Shown: positions 23,981 to 36,860, counted from the stretch's first letter. The stretch: 64,000 nt of DNA from Vanessa cardui (GCF_905220365.1 NC_061127.1:3472001-3536000), one strand, 5' to 3'. Numbers and translations are program-made. Notes: generated by a model from the sequence alone, not told the origin.

Positions 23981-24198
23981 ACTTGGAGGAAGGGCTTTGT
24001 GCAGCCCCGTTTGGATAGTTACCTACTTATCAGATGTTCTACCGGCAAACAACAGGCACAAGGGATACATCTTAGTACCCAAAGTCGGTAATGCATCGGC
24101 GATGTAAGATGATTTCTTGCAGCGCAATTGTCTATGGATAGTGGTGAACACTTAAAATCAGGTAGGTCATATTTTCGTCCACCTTTGTATATAAAAAA
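23981..24198 (+). repeat. SINE-like repeat (family A), internally deleted copy
   Basis: Starts ACTTGGAGGAAGGGCTTTGTGC. It lacks the central GTGTTCCGGTTTGAAGGGTG block, resumes at ACAGGCACAAGGGA and ends in a decayed tail. Confidence 0.7.
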
Positions 24199-24381
24199 TA
24201 GCTTAGAGAACTATATAACAATTTATACTAAAAACCTAAACTCTATATGACCTTTTTGCTTTATACCTACAATTGCACGTTATTGCTGTCATACTCTACC
24301 AAACACCAAAATCATTTATTAAAAAAATAAAGTTGATATAATTATTCAACTCTTAATATATATATATGAATAAACGTATTG

Positions 24382-24703
24382 TCGTTGAGTTGAGTTGAGT
24401 CGAGATGGCCCAGTGGTTAGAACGCGTGCATCTTAACCGATGATTGCGGGTTCAAACCCAGGCAAGCACCGCTGATTCATGTGCTTAATTTGTCTTTATA
24501 ATTCATCTCGTGCTCAGCGGTGAAGGAAAACATCGTGAGGAAAACTGCATGTGACAAATTTCATAGAAATTCTGCCACATGTGTATTCCACCAACCCGCA
24601 TTGGAACAGCGTGGTGGAATATGTACCAAAAACCTTCTCCTTAATGGGAGAGGAGGCCTTATCTCAGCAGTGGAAAATGTACAGGCTGTTACTTTACTTT
24701 ACT
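24382..24703 (+). repeat. tRNA-derived SINE (family B), best copy 9
   Basis: The cleanest forward copy. It has an A box TGGCCCAGTGG at 24406-24416 and a B box GGTTCAAACCC at 24449-24459, with tRNA-like spacing. A roughly 190-bp unrelated body follows, then a (ACTTT)n tail. Perfect 11-bp direct repeats taaacgtattg (24371-24381 and 24704-24714) bound it. The Pol III promoter looks intact, so transcription is possible. Mobilisation would need a partner LINE. Confidence 0.9.
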
Positions 24704-24714
24704 TAAACGTATTG

Positions 24715-26551
24715 ATTAAATTTATTACGTTTTACCTAAAATAATTATTTATTCGTCAATATTTTGGATTTTCCTTAATGATGTCAAATATCCAACACGC
24801 ATAAGTCTCTATCGTCACTAATTACCAGCGCCGTATAATAGACCCGATGACAGTGGCTGAAAATAAAAAAAAAAATCAATATGTTATAAATGTTATAAAT
24901 ACAAAAGTAACTTTGTGTGTCTGCTACATTCATGGCTAAACATCTACATCTAAAATTTGAAGGATTTTTGATACGAAACAAGCTTTAAACTCAAGAACGA
25001 ATAGAATATTGTTATTTTTTAAATTGTAATAGTTCGGGAAATTTGCAACTAAGATCTGTTTAAATCAGGTGATTTTTTAGTGTTATCAAGTTCACGTTAA
25101 AATAATTTAAAAAAGGGATGTAGTTTCTAAACATTAAGGGAAACAATCGTCAGGTATGGCATCAGTATTTCTCTACACAAAAAATGTGGCAAATGTATTA
25201 AAACTTACTTTATGGTGAGATTTCTATGAGTATATGAAATAAATTTGTATTTTACTTTATTTTTTAATTTGTAGAAGTATGGCGATCACTTGAAACTAAT
25301 GTTGACGTATACAAAAACGAGACAATAAAGGCACAGTAGCTTCGATTTTATTTTTATCAAATATCAAAAGTAGTCGATACTCGCATCTTTACCCAGAGTC
25401 TACACTACGACGCCCAGATAACGCTATGCCCACTGTATTCATACCATAAACTACATATTTGACTGTTGAAAATTTATTATAAATTCTTTTTAATTTTTTT
25501 TTTAATATATGGCTTTTATTTGTGCCATGAGAGCACAGATTATTTCGTCAATGTCACGTGCGATGGAGAAGACACGATGGAGTATTATACATTTAACAAA
25601 TTACTGAGATCATCTGTCATAGACCGAGTATTAAATACCTATAAAGGCAGGTATAATGCTGACTTCAAATAACTAGGATTACGAATAAAAGATTGTTGGT
25701 CTTTTATACGTAATCCTAATTAGGTATTTAATTATTTTTGGTAATAAAGGTTGCATATTTTAATAGATAAATTTAGAGGTTTTCATTACAAAAACTCTGA
25801 AAAGCCATCCGAATACTACTAGTTAGCAATAATTTAGAAATCATAGGTGTGTAATTTGATATTTCTCCTTTAAAATCAGTCAATAATAGTGGGAATAGTC
25901 AGTGCAATAATAATAATGTATACACATAAACTTGTGCAATTAAATATCAACAAATCAACGGTTACCCACACGTTGCACTACGCACTTGCCCAGACTTAGA
26001 AATCGGCCTCCATCGATGAAATACTTTCAGGCGTTTTTTCACTACACGGATATTGAATTGAACCCAGCTGCGTATAACCAATTTGATAATGATTTATATT
26101 TCATCCTCGAAATATCCTTCTATCATATTGACCAATCAAATCAAATTATTAATATTTAATATTTCATATTGCACATATTATAGATTCGTTGAATACTAGT
26201 TTTTGTGATTATTTGAATTATTTATTTCACGGCAGACGTTCTGGAACTCGTTCTACCTGTTTGTATTGCTATACAACTTTGTTTTATTATATATGAATAA
26301 ATTATATCGAATGCTTGTTACTGTGTGGTGTTATAACGTGGATTAATAGATGTATATGACACAAGTATTCATCGGTTTCTATGAAACTTGACTGCCTTCG
26401 TATCAATAAAAACAATATAATTATTTCTTTATTGATCCCTGAGCAAGTGTACTATATTAAACATTTATGTACATAAGAATCATCAAGGCTACAATTGTAT
26501 ACAAACAAGATTAGGTACTAGTGAAATAGTTACTGTACAAATCATGATGCA
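24715..26551. other. intergenic; no supportable gene
   Basis: AT-rich. A 68-codon frame at 25466-25672 begins with a hydrophobic, signal-like stretch but has only a TTG start after an in-frame TGA. It is not called. A strong hairpin directly follows it (25674-25718). Confidence 0.4.
25674..25718. repeat. 19-bp inverted repeat (hairpin), 18/19 paired
   Basis: Arm TAGGATTACGAATAAAAGA (25674-25692) and the reverse complement of 25700-25718 differ at one position; the loop is 7 nt (TTGTTGG). It sits 2 bp after the stop of the short open frame ending at 25672. Confidence 0.8.
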
Positions 26552-26680
26552 TTGAATGGTGACAAGACTGTGGTGGCATTTCCCCGTTGAATCGCAATTC
26601 CGATCCTTCGGGCAAAAAATGATCCAGCCCTCTTGTCACCAGTAGAGGCAATAAGGGGACATATTATACTTTTAATGAAT
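26552..26680 (-). pseudogene. retroelement coding remnant (repeat F, copy 2)
   Basis: On the minus strand reads without interruption as PLIASTGDKRAGSFFA then RRIGIAIQRGNATTVL, the same peptide pattern as 8435-8595. Too short to assign a clade; no flanking duplication seen. Confidence 0.55.
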
Positions 26681-26799
26681 GTTTTTGTACTACTATACTT
26701 TATTATTATTGTATTGGATTTATTTTCTCTTAGTATTATTATTAAAAAAATATATTAAATAGATTTAAAAAGCCATAGATATATATATTTTTTTCTTTT

Positions 26800-27070
26800 A
26801 TGATATAGGTTGGCGGACGAGCATATGGGCGACCTGATGGTAAGTGTTCACAATCAACCACAGACCATGACGCTGTAAGAAATATCTTACATCGTCAATG
26901 TGCCAGCAACCTTGGGAACTAAGATGTTATGTCCCTTGTGCCTGTAGTTACACTGGCTCACTCACCCTTCAAACCGGAACACAACAATACTGAGTACTGT
27001 TATTTGGCGGCAGAATAACTGATGAGTGGGTGGTACCTACCCAGACCGGCTTGCACAAAGCCCTACCACT
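26800..27070 (-). repeat. SINE-like repeat (family A), full-length copy
   Basis: Reverse copy from the tail (TTGGCGGACGAGCATATGGG) to the head (GGCTTGCACAAAGCCCTACC). All internal blocks are present, including CACTCACCCTTCAAACCGGA. One of the best copies, with 39,333, 42,668 and 62,710. Confidence 0.85.
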
Positions 27071-27598
27071 AAGAAACAGTTAATAACACCCTGTTCATGA
27101 CGATACGTTATAAAACGAAAAACAATAAAAGTCATGTAACTAAAACAATATAAGTAACAAGGTGCCGTGGCCTCGCTCGTGTTTTAGGGGGTTAGTCGTG
27201 CAATGTAAGGCATAAAAAGTAACATCTTCTTGCTTGAAAATGTTTAGAGAACCCACTATTTATTCCAGTAAAAATTTTAAATATGTAACTAATTTACCAA
27301 AATTCTCACATTTTATATCATATTTGTATGCAGATTGTCCAATGATTCATCTGGTGGCAATTGGTCACATATCCGTAAAAATTATATAAATAACAATTAT
27401 TTCTTATATCACCAATGCATGCATACTTCATTATGCTATTTGTTGATAGAATACATATCATACGTTCATCCACGCGACTATAAATATTAAAAAAACAAAC
27501 AAAATATTTTTGTCATTTCAATATCAAAACATAACTCTATGACGTTCAACGATCATATTCGATCTAAAGTAGTACGCAGTTCGATTAGAATTTGTATA
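27071..27598. other. intergenic; no gene seen
   Basis: AT-rich; nothing recognised. Confidence 0.5.
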
Positions 27599-27910
27599 AA
27601 TACTAACAACTCGCCCCGGCTTCACGCAGATGCAATACTTATTTCGATCTATCTTGTAGGGTTCAGCCACCATTTGCAATGTAAGCGCAAAAAAGTGTGT
27701 TTATTTACGTCATCAATAATTATCCGTGTTACTGTACTAAATTCCCCATGTACTACATACAAAAACCTTCCTCTCGATTCATTGTATCTATTAAAAAACA
27801 TATCAAAATCCGCTGTTTAATTTTAAAGACTTAGATCTTTAAAATCATAAACGGATAGACAGAGGTAAGCGACTTTGTTTTATACTATGTAATGATAATG
27901 ATGAAGATGA
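27599..27910 (+). repeat. dispersed repeat C, copy 3
   Basis: Forward copy: CTCGCCCCGGCTTCACGCAG at the start, TTTACGTCATCAATAATTAT inside, GCGACTTTGTTTTATACTAT at the end, then an AATGATAATGATGAAGATGA simple-repeat tail. The overlapping 93-codon frame is a translation of the repeat. Confidence 0.75.
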
Positions 27911-28454
27911 TTTTGGGTCAATTAATTCCAAACGGTTGACGTGAGCTCTGTCGTTTGTCATTAGATATGGAAATATAGTTCGACAGGAAATCCTAACGAT
28001 ACGAAGGTTTCGAAACGTCATCATCTTACAATACACTCCAGACACTTGAAGGAATCAAAGATAGGCCAAAATAAGTGTCAGACTTTGACCGTCACACTTT
28101 TTTTTAGCTATATCTATCGTATAAAGATAAATAGAAGCAGAAAAATAGAACAAAAAATTGTATATTTTATGTTATAGTATCATCACAAATTTATACATTT
28201 GGGTTTACAAAATAAAACCTAAAAGCTTAAATTAAATGTATTGCTTTTAATTTCCAACGTTTTAATTTTTTTACTACCAGCAGTTAGGTAAGTCTTGAGC
28301 TAACTGATAGAAACAAACGGACAGTAAAATACGATAACTGAGTAAAAACATTATTTCATTGTTTAATTTTTAATACATTTGGATTGCTTTGCCAAGAAAA
28401 TAGATGTTTTGTTACTAAAAATATTACCAAACAGAGTAAGTTTAATCTAATTTT

Positions 28455-28640
28455 TGGCTGGACTTTATTCTTGGTGGCAGGACCATGTGCATATTCTAAG
28501 TAATCACCCTCTCAATATCTATTCCACCGCCAAACATAATACACGTTCAATTGTGTTCCAGTTAGCGAGTGCCTGTAGCTACAGGCACAAGGGATATAAC
28601 ACCTTACTTCCCAAGGTTGGTGGCGCATTCGCGATGTAAC
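28455..28640 (+). repeat. SINE-like repeat (family A), diverged copy
   Basis: Keeps TTGTGTTCCAGTTAGCGAGT, ACAGGCACAAGGGATATAAC and TTCCCAAGGTTGGTGGCGCA; its 3' part is cut off where the next SINE begins. Confidence 0.65.
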
Positions 28641-28943
28641 AACAATAACACAACAACAGCCTGTAAATTTCCCACAGCTGGGTTAAGGCCTCCTTTTTCC
28701 TTCAGTAGAAGGTTTGGAATATATTCTACCATGCTGTTCTAATTCGGGTTAGTGGAATACACCTGTGGCAGAATTTCTATGAAATTAGACACATGCGCCT
28801 TTCCTCACTATTTTCCTACACCACCGAGCAAGAGATAAATTATAAACACAAATTAAGCACATGAATATTCAGCTGTGCTTGCCTGGGTTTAAACCCGTAC
28901 TCATCGGTTAATATACACGCGTTCTAACCACTGGGTCATCTCG
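28641..28943 (-). repeat. tRNA-derived SINE (family B), copy 10
   Basis: Reverse copy inserted directly against a family-A copy, with a (CAA)n-type tail at 28640-28660. tcgcgatgt and tcgcgttgt on the two sides may be a degraded target duplication. Confidence 0.75.
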
Positions 28944-30356
28944 CGTTGTGGGAAAAGGTTAATATTTCTATATTATTCATATATTTTCCAAAGTTTCTGG
29001 CAATGCGACGTCAGATGAGCTAACTGCTCGTTTGCCTACTTTAGCGCTTTAAGCGCTGTATGGTGATGATGATGACAATTTCTTTTACAAAACGATAAGG
29101 TTTAAAAGTGATGTATCTATTGTTAATGATTTCTCAAAGTATTAGTAGATATTAAGACTACATACCCATTGGTCTTGTGACTAGCTTATAAGGGGCAGGT
29201 ACCGAAGTCTTGAGTTTCAACACACAATTAAAAAGTTATAGGATTATCCAATTGAGAAATTCAACATACCATATAGTTCTGCAGTATTAAACCCTCGAGT
29301 TCCAGTCAATCTGTATCCGTTCATCCGTTGGTCCTACTCTTGAAGTTATTCCAATTGTACCAGATATGTTGATTCATGGACCAGAAAAAAGGAAGAGTTT
29401 TTATATTTGCACACACACTTGAGCACTAAATGTTAAAACCAGTTGGTCACGAGAAAGCTCGTCGTAACCAAATCAGATCAACATCTTAATAGGTCAATTA
29501 ATAATCCGACGATTAAAACCTCATTTCAAGATTTACTAAAACATGTAAACATTGTTCTCAACTGATCTCCTTGACGACACGTTCGGACTTACTCGTCTTC
29601 GCAAAATAGTTCACAGTTCTCAAGGCCGGCTGTTGTAACACGTGTAATACGCAAATCCAATTGACCTATTAGGAAGTGGATATTACGACTAGTTACGAGC
29701 TACACCGACCTCGGCCTTGGGAAACAAAAAACCAACCTTGACCAGTCTTGTGATAAAATCCTAATATCTCCGACGTGTTTAAGCTCGTTACGTTTTATCT
29801 TTTTTGAAGAAGACTGACGTCAACGTCTGGATTACCAAGAAAAATAGTTTGTTTATTTGAAACTGATGACAACAACTCGTTTAATCAATGTAATTGTAAT
29901 TTTGTTGTTGTAACATTTGTATTTTTCAAAAGCACTTGTACTAAGTCTTATTAGTTTGTCTATTTTATATTTACAGTTGAGATGATTCTCGCATACGGTT
30001 TGGTGATTTTGTTCATCAATGTGCCCAATTTATTTTCATTTGCCATATTCTTCGTATTAAATACTAAATTCTAAACCTAGCCTAGAATTTATAAAGGAAT
30101 AACAATGATCAATTTTAAGTCAATCGGAACTGCAGCTTCTGAGTTTGCTATTTGCTACAGACTCTGCTATTTTGCTTATATAAAGATTGTATTTACTGAC
30201 TTATGGATATGAACACTATTCTATGATGATATTTCTAAACATTTATCCATTATTTTATTAATGTAAGCATCATTTTTACTACAACTATGTATACTATAAG
30301 GACATGTGCCAAGAGCCCTCATTGTGTCAGGGTCCCAAAACGGTCAATATATATGA
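28944..30356. other. intergenic; no gene seen
   Basis: Contains a short palindrome AGCGCTTTAAGCGCT near 29042-29056 followed by a (GAT)n run, possibly the tail of an unrecognised element. The GC-richer block 29330-29840 matches nothing I know. Confidence 0.4.
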
Positions 30357-30437
30357 TGGAATATGTTGCAAACCTTCTCCTCAAATATAAAGGAGGCCTT
30401 AACCCAGCAGTGAGAAATTTAAAGGCTGTTGTCGTTT
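30357..30437 (+). repeat. tRNA-derived SINE (family B), 3' fragment
   Basis: GGAATATGTTGCAAACCTTCTCC through AACCCAGCAGTGAGAAATTT and AGGCTGTTGTCGTT: the 3' end only. Confidence 0.7.
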
Positions 30438-32651
30438 GTAGTACCGCGTGAGATTAGAGAAGAGCCTAGGAGCAACATGATAAAAAAACGTGTTAAGAAA
30501 AAATGGGGGCATCCCCGAGAGCCCAATGTTCTCGTTTGTGATGTGGCTTGTATGTATAATATTTCAAGCTTATATCAATATTTATGACACCTAAAACAAG
30601 TTTATAATTTATAAAGTTACCTACATATGTATGTATATGTCCATGATGTTTCGACATATTTGATACTAATAATAAAAGAAAACAGACACGAATTAATATT
30701 TCTGTTACAGAAAACATTATTAAAATTATATAATTAAATTAGAGACTGGACCTATTGGAAGCGCTTTCTGAAGCTGTTAAACGACTACATCCATTCAAAC
30801 AATTCGTATTAATGCGCGAAATGTAAGCAATCTAAATAACTTCATTTAAAAAAGCTCGGGTGCTTTGTCTTTGGAAATTCAACAACAATACATAATATAC
30901 GTGGATTGTAACAATAAAATAAACTACACTATCTTTTCTTTGTTTAATTGACCTTTATAACTAACGTCATGTATAATCCATGTTTTCTTGGAATATACGC
31001 TATGGGCCATGCAATTAATTGGAGCATTGTTCATTGTTTGACAGGCAACCTATGACATGAGTAGTGTTGCTCGCTAATTATTTATATTATCTAAAAAATA
31101 CCCGGCATGTGTTGCAGTAGAACATTTTTAATAGTTATTTGAATGGCACGATTTAAGTGATATTTTTTATATAAAACATAATCTGCATTATGGTGTGCGT
31201 ACTCACTTCTATGTTTGTATACCTTCATATAAATACAACGAAAAAATAATTTTCCAGCATGGGTTTGTTCGTCTTTTTTTACCTTCAACGGCATATGTAT
31301 AATACATTATGTATATATATGGCACGCTCTAGAAAATACATGCATAATATGTAAATACTAAATTTACAGAAGAACAAAAACTGTCTAATCTGATGAGTGA
31401 GTGGTTCCTATAAGCTTGCAAAGCCCTACCTAATAGATATAATACATACTCCTGTATCTTGTTAAAATATTATCTTATCAAAGCAAGAGATTGTCAGAAG
31501 TAAAAATTTATACACTCATTAGAAAAGTCAGTTACAGTATAGTTTCCTTATCTGACACTGACTTTTATGTATACATTTTTATTTTTAGTTATACGATACA
31601 ATACAAAAAAAGTCTTTTCTAATCGATTGTCTTGAAAATTTTAATATTTGCTAAGAGAAGTAAGCCATTTCATAGCTGTTTAAGATTAATATGACGTCAT
31701 CATTGTGTGTCACTTTATAGTGGGGCTTGTGCGTGCTCATTTGGGTACCACCCATCATTGTATGATGTATCTGCCGCTGTACAGCAGTAATTTTTCAACA
31801 AAGAAATTTGTGTTACAATTATAAGAGTAAGATATCCAAAATTCATAACATTAATTGCTGTGAGGACTGGTAATTATTAATTACAATTTCGATGAGTATA
31901 AGAGATTTCTGGTGATTACCACTTACACGTGTAACGCACATATATAAATATTTTCGTGTTTCATAAAAAAAAAATTATACCAAACGATGCAGACATATGA
32001 ATTGCGTTATAGAGAAGGTTTCACTGTATACGTACTAAGGTCATACTTGTTTCGAATTAGTAAATGTTTAATGGATAATTAAAACATATTTCTAATTGGT
32101 AATAAAAAAAACTTACTATTGAATAGTAATAGTTTTTATAGCAAGGAGATTATTTCGATCACGAAGCGAATTTGCCTTAAAAATAAAATATAATTTGAAT
32201 CTGCGTATTACAATGTTCACGCGATGACCCACGAGAGGTTTTGGCTCAAAAAAGAAGAACGATACTTGCATAACTGGTTCTTAAAATTCGCGGTACACTA
32301 TAAGGTCAGGGTCTGATCGTGGAGACCAGACGCGTTTTGGAAATATGATTTAACTGACTGATCGTTGTTAAATAACGAATTGCAATCCGTATAAATGTTA
32401 AATTAAAAAAAGAATGTATTTTTTATTTAAATGAAAACAAAAAGCGACTATAATATTTGCTTCCGTAGACAAACTTATTACGACTTACGTTTGAACGCAG
32501 ACATGATTAAACATATATTTCTAAAATTCATGTATTTAATTTTGAAAGGCAGACATACAAATATGCCGCATAGTTTTATTTAGTAATATATAAAGAAGTA
32601 CTGAAAGATATCGAGCTATGAAAATGATACACTATTGGATGTAAGATGAAA
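30438..32651. other. intergenic; no gene seen; small family-A scraps
   Basis: AT-rich. Two short family-A fragments: a reversed head near 31392-31432 (GCTTGCAAAGCCCTACC) and a forward head near 31719-31799 (GGGGCTTGTGCGTGCTCATT). No other feature recognised. Confidence 0.45.
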
Positions 32652-32663
32652 CTTGTAATCACA

Positions 32664-32961
32664 ACAACAGCATGTTAATTTCCCACTGCTGGGCTAATGC
32701 CTCCTCTCTTTTTAGGAGAAGGTTTTGGAACATATTCAACCACGCTGTTCCAATGCTGGTTGGTGGAATACACATATCGCAGAATTTCTTTGAAATTTGA
32801 CACATGCATGTTTCCTCACGATGTTTTCCTTCACCGCCGAGCGCAAGATGAATTATAAACACAAATTAAGCACATGAACAATTAGTGGTGCTTGTCTGGG
32901 TTTGAACCGGCAATCATCGGTTAAGATGCACGCGTTCTAATCACTGGGCCATCTCGACTAT
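32664..32961 (-). repeat. tRNA-derived SINE (family B), copy 12
   Basis: Reverse full-length copy with perfect 12-bp direct repeats cttgtaatcaca (32652-32663 and 32962-32973). The open frame inside it is a SINE translation. Confidence 0.9.
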
Positions 32962-33094
32962 CTTGTAATCACACTGGTGCATATATATAATTTATGAACG
33001 CGTTAAGAGGACACACCCATATTTAACAAAACATCTTAACCAATTATGATTTACCATGATGAGTTAAAATAAAAACCTTTTAGCAAAAAATATC

Positions 33095-33856
33095 AAAAAA
33101 GTAGCCAAGTGCGAGTCCGACTCTTCCATGAAAGGTTCCGTAGCAGAAAATGACAAGTTCTATTTATATATATATATTATTTTTTTTTAATATATAGTTT
33201 GATTGAATTAAGGGTGAATTGCGGTACTACTTCTCGTTCAAACCAATTTTCGATGGAAGTTTGCATGGTTGTACATTTCATATACTTTTTTATTTTTATC
33301 ATTCTCTTATTTCAGAAGTTATAGGGGAAACAAATTTTACCACTTTGGAAGTATATCTTGCACAAATTATTGCAGCTTGAAAATTTTATAATAGAAACCT
33401 ATCATTTTTTAATACAAAGAAAACATAGAAGTACACAAAAAAATAATTTAAATTTCAGTTCTAAGTATCGGAATATATACCCTATTTTTTTCTACTTTTG
33501 TGTTTTGTGTGACATATATGATATTTGAAAATACATATTTATGCCGATTTTTTTGTGATCGATTGAATTATGTTAAAGTCTATTATTTTCGTACAGATAC
33601 ACAGACGTCAAATCTTATATTTAAGATCGAACAATAAGATTATTAAATAAGCCACTCTTATATTTACCCCACTGCTAACAAGATTGTGACTAATAACGGA
33701 ATGAGCTTGCAGTTTTATTTAAAAAAAAAAACATGCATTGAGTACCAAGAAACCATGCAGGTTTTATATGATGCAATTTATGCAAATGTTAAGGTAAGGG
33801 TATAAGAAATTGTATCACTCGTCACTTCACTAGACGTTGGTTAAAACATATTATTT
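33095..33856. other. intergenic; probable old repeat at its start
   Basis: AAGTGCGAGTCCGACTCTTC and GGTTCCGTAGCAGAAA near 33107-33150 resemble a very common arthropod interspersed repeat (GTGCGAGTCGGACTCG...GGTTCCGTA). The remainder is AT-rich with no ORF. Confidence 0.4.
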
Positions 33857-34075
33857 TCTAGCTGTGCCCGGAACTTGATGCGCGTTTGAATTTGACAAAA
33901 AAGTTATTGTTGCAACTAAGTTGACGGACCTGCCAGTAAAAGTCCCGTCAAAATCGGTCCAGCAGTTTCAGAGATTAATCAGAACAAACATACAGACTAA
34001 AATAAAAAAAATGTTATTTTGGTAAATGTACCGTTTATACATGCATAGACTAAAAAGCGGTTCATTTAATTTTAT
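33857..34075 (+). repeat. dispersed repeat D, copy 2
   Basis: Begins TAGCTGTGCCCGGAACTTGA. Shares AAATCGGTCCAG.AGTTTCAGA and AATGTTATTTTGGTAAATGT with 4150-4290. Confidence 0.65.
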
Positions 34076-34860
34076 AAAGAGACAGCAATCCAAATTATGA
34101 AATGTTTAGAAATAGGTTAATTAAAAATCAATTATAATAATACTGTCTCCTAAGTTACTAAATCATTGTGTCAGAAACATACAATTTTTTACAATTACAA
34201 TGTTACATCTTCAATGATTACCAATTAGAGTGACTCCTGCTACTCTTATGTTTATTTATTACACTGGGTCACGCACAATTTGCACAACTGACGCGTCATT
34301 TGAGCTATTTAAGCCTATAACCAAACATACGTATATTTCCTAAGAACCCTAATAGCACAGCCCAGAACTATATCAGGCTGTAAATCCCCTTATAATTGAA
34401 TAATATATTAAAATATTAAGAACATTTGATATATTTGATGATAATAAAAACCAATGATATAAGCCATTGGAGGTGGTTTTACCAAATTTATACATTAGTT
34501 TATTGCTTTGATGATTCAGAGAGAATATTCTGACTGTATTAAAGATTATGATCTATGGAGTTTCCAGGTTAGCACGCGTCAGGCTCTCGTTTGTAGTGTT
34601 GTTCTGAAACGCAAGAAGTTGATATAAGATACGACTATCATAACGATTTATTTATATAAATAAATAAATACTTTCAGGGGATTATGCAAAAGGTCGCGTA
34701 GGCATATGAAAATTACGATTTTCGAAAGTTTCAAAAATAAAAAGGCGGTAATCTTCAACAGGCTTATGCCAGCAGAGATATCAAATACACCACTGAAAAT
34801 ATTTACTGAAGTAAAACAAATTTCAAACCAGTACAGTACAGTGTACATCAGTTTACATGG
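34076..34860. other. intergenic; no gene seen
   Basis: AT-rich; overlapping short frames at 34648-34909 on both strands have no recognised domains. Confidence 0.45.
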
Positions 34861-35063
34861 GTACGCCACTCAGAGGTCCCGGGTTCGATTCCCGGCCGAG
34901 TCGATGTAGTAAATTATTTAGTTGTCTTTGTTGTCTTGCTTCAGGGTGTTTGAGGTACCGTCGTTACTTCTGATTTTCTATAACAAAAGTACTTTAGATA
35001 CTCACAATGGGATCAGAGTAATAAATGTAACGTTGTCCAATATTTATTTATTTATTTTTACAG
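34861..35063 (+). repeat. SINE (family H) with tRNA-like B box, 5'-truncated
   Basis: A perfect B box GGTTCGATTCC at 34882-34892 sits in CCCGGGTTCGATTCCCGGCC, followed by the body (GTGTTTGAGGTACCGTCGTT) and an ATTTATTTATTTATTT tail. No A box or acceptor stem can be drawn, so it is a SINE head, not a tRNA gene. A decayed relative is at 10,870-11,010. Confidence 0.75.
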
Positions 35064-35659
35064 AAAAATAAATAACCGCCCAATGTAATAACCCATCCGC
35101 CAAACCTTAATTTAAGAAATCATTGTCTTTGCTGCTCCAATCCTGAAATTTCCCAACATCTCATTCTAACAATTTTCTTTCACCAACAAGCATTTGTTAA
35201 TCTAGTATTGCTTATTTCGTTTAGAAACTGCGATCCTCGGTGGATCTGCGTAAAGCATCAGATTATAATGTCTTCAAACATACGCCTTCAAAAAAACAAT
35301 CACACAAAACATAGTACCGTAACATTAAAATTAATTCAAACTAACTGTTTGTTCAAAATCAGTATATAATAAATAATATATGAGTTGTATAAACAATAAC
35401 AAACATGATTATGTAATAATGATTTCATAATGATGTATATATAAATATATATGTAAGATATTTATACAACAATTAATGATGTAATCTTTAAAACCCCTCC
35501 TTTAATCAAACGGGAAAGCCTAAGGCATTAAAATACAGGGGTTTGTCCATGGATAAGGATAATAGAATAATAAGAACGAATATCGAAGTCAAACATTGTC
35601 TTTTGTGTTTAAAATAGGTAAGAATTCTATCACTTCAGTTACCTTATGATATGTTGACA
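35064..35659. other. intergenic; no gene seen
   Basis: AT-rich; nothing recognised. Confidence 0.5.
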
Positions 35660-35816
35660 TCACCTACCAGTCTTGGCACATACCTTACATCTCCAAATAT
35701 CCTTTATAATACCAACGGCCAATTACCCTTCAAAGTGGAACTCAACAATACCAAGTATTTATTTACTGTTTGGCACAAGAAGTCTGATAAGTGGGTGGTG
35801 CCCTCCAAGTAATTTC
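35660..35816 (-). repeat. SINE-like repeat (family A), diverged copy
   Basis: ATTACCCTTCAAAGTGGAAC, AACAATACCAAGTA and TAAGTGGGTGGTGCC are family-A blocks in reverse order. Confidence 0.6.
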
Positions 35817-36657
35817 TAATTTTGCATGCATCGTAATAGCCGTGATTTTTTAATTATATTTTCAATTAGTGATCAAGATATGTCTGAATTAAACTTGTTC
35901 GTGTAATGTTTTATTTAATTGTTCGTGTATTATAATACATAATTGTATATCTTAATAAAAATATATTATGGATAATTGTATCGGTGCAAAGTCCGCACGG
36001 GTAGTTAATAAAATTGAGAAAACCAGTTTGTCAGTGAAGGTCAGCCCCACCGGGGTTCGCCCAGCTAATGGATTTTTCAATTTTCAACTTTAATGTCTGA
36101 ATGTAAAAACCCAGACATTATATAATATATAATTGCTTAGATCGATGTCAGATTATATGATATTTTACATAAATAAATCGCATATGTCTCGTCTACACCT
36201 TCACAGAGACTAAAGGAGTACTTATCTTGGTACTGTTCTTGTTTATGTAAACGAGGGTATTACCTCCCTCACTTTTGATTTCCTCCATCATACATTTTGA
36301 CGTGTCATTCTTCTCAGATCACCAACCTATAATTAATAATGGACATGTAAATTTCTAAGATTAGACGAACATAACAGGCTCAAATGACGCATATTTTTGT
36401 AAAATTTTGACACTTAGTAGTATTTAATTTTACGGAAGTTAGAACAGGCTATTACTTTACGAGACTGATATGACTATTCGCTTTTCGGTATTTGACAAGT
36501 ACTCATAAGAATTTGGATGGGATTTCTGAAAGATTTATGTTCCAATTGTGTTAAAAGGATATCAATGATCTGAATAGAATTGTTAGGGGCTATAGGAAAA
36601 CGTGGATATCTATGGAAGGTAATATGACGTAAAATATTTTCTGAAATTGTGAAATGG

Positions 36658-36750
36658 TTTTTTTTTTGATACGGTAGACGGACGATCAAATGGGACACCT
36701 GATAGGTGGTCATCACCGCCCAAAGACAATGGTGCTGTAAGAAATATTTA
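36658..36750 (-). repeat. SINE-like repeat (family A), 3' tail fragment
   Basis: GGTAGACGGACGATCAAATG, GACACCTGATAGGTGGTCAT and GGTGCTGTAAGAAATATT match the reversed family-A tail, preceded by a T-run. Confidence 0.7.
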
Positions 36751-36764
36751 AATAAAACTAGTTA

Positions 36765-36860
36765 TAACGGATTTGAATCGCGTATATTAATTATTTTTGA
36801 CATCCCGACGTTTCGAGCACATTACAGCGTTCGTGGTCATGGGTAGACTAAGGTGGCATT
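36765..36860 (-). repeat. probable retroelement fragment
   Basis: TTGACATCCCGACGTTTCGA followed by GCACATTACAGCGTTCGTGG is a stretch I recall as widely dispersed in insect genomes (possibly Penelope-like). Its class is not demonstrable from this window, and no second copy is present here. Confidence 0.35.

Noticed and set aside
25466..25672. small secreted peptide gene (hydrophobic leader then a polar, Cys-containing region)
   Set aside because: No ATG before the leader, an in-frame TGA just upstream, and no acceptor site or partner exon that I could support.
34861..34905. possible tRNA gene (perfect B box GGTTCGATTCC)
   Set aside because: No A box, acceptor stem or anticodon stem can be drawn, and the following sequence matches a SINE body with an ATTT-rich tail.
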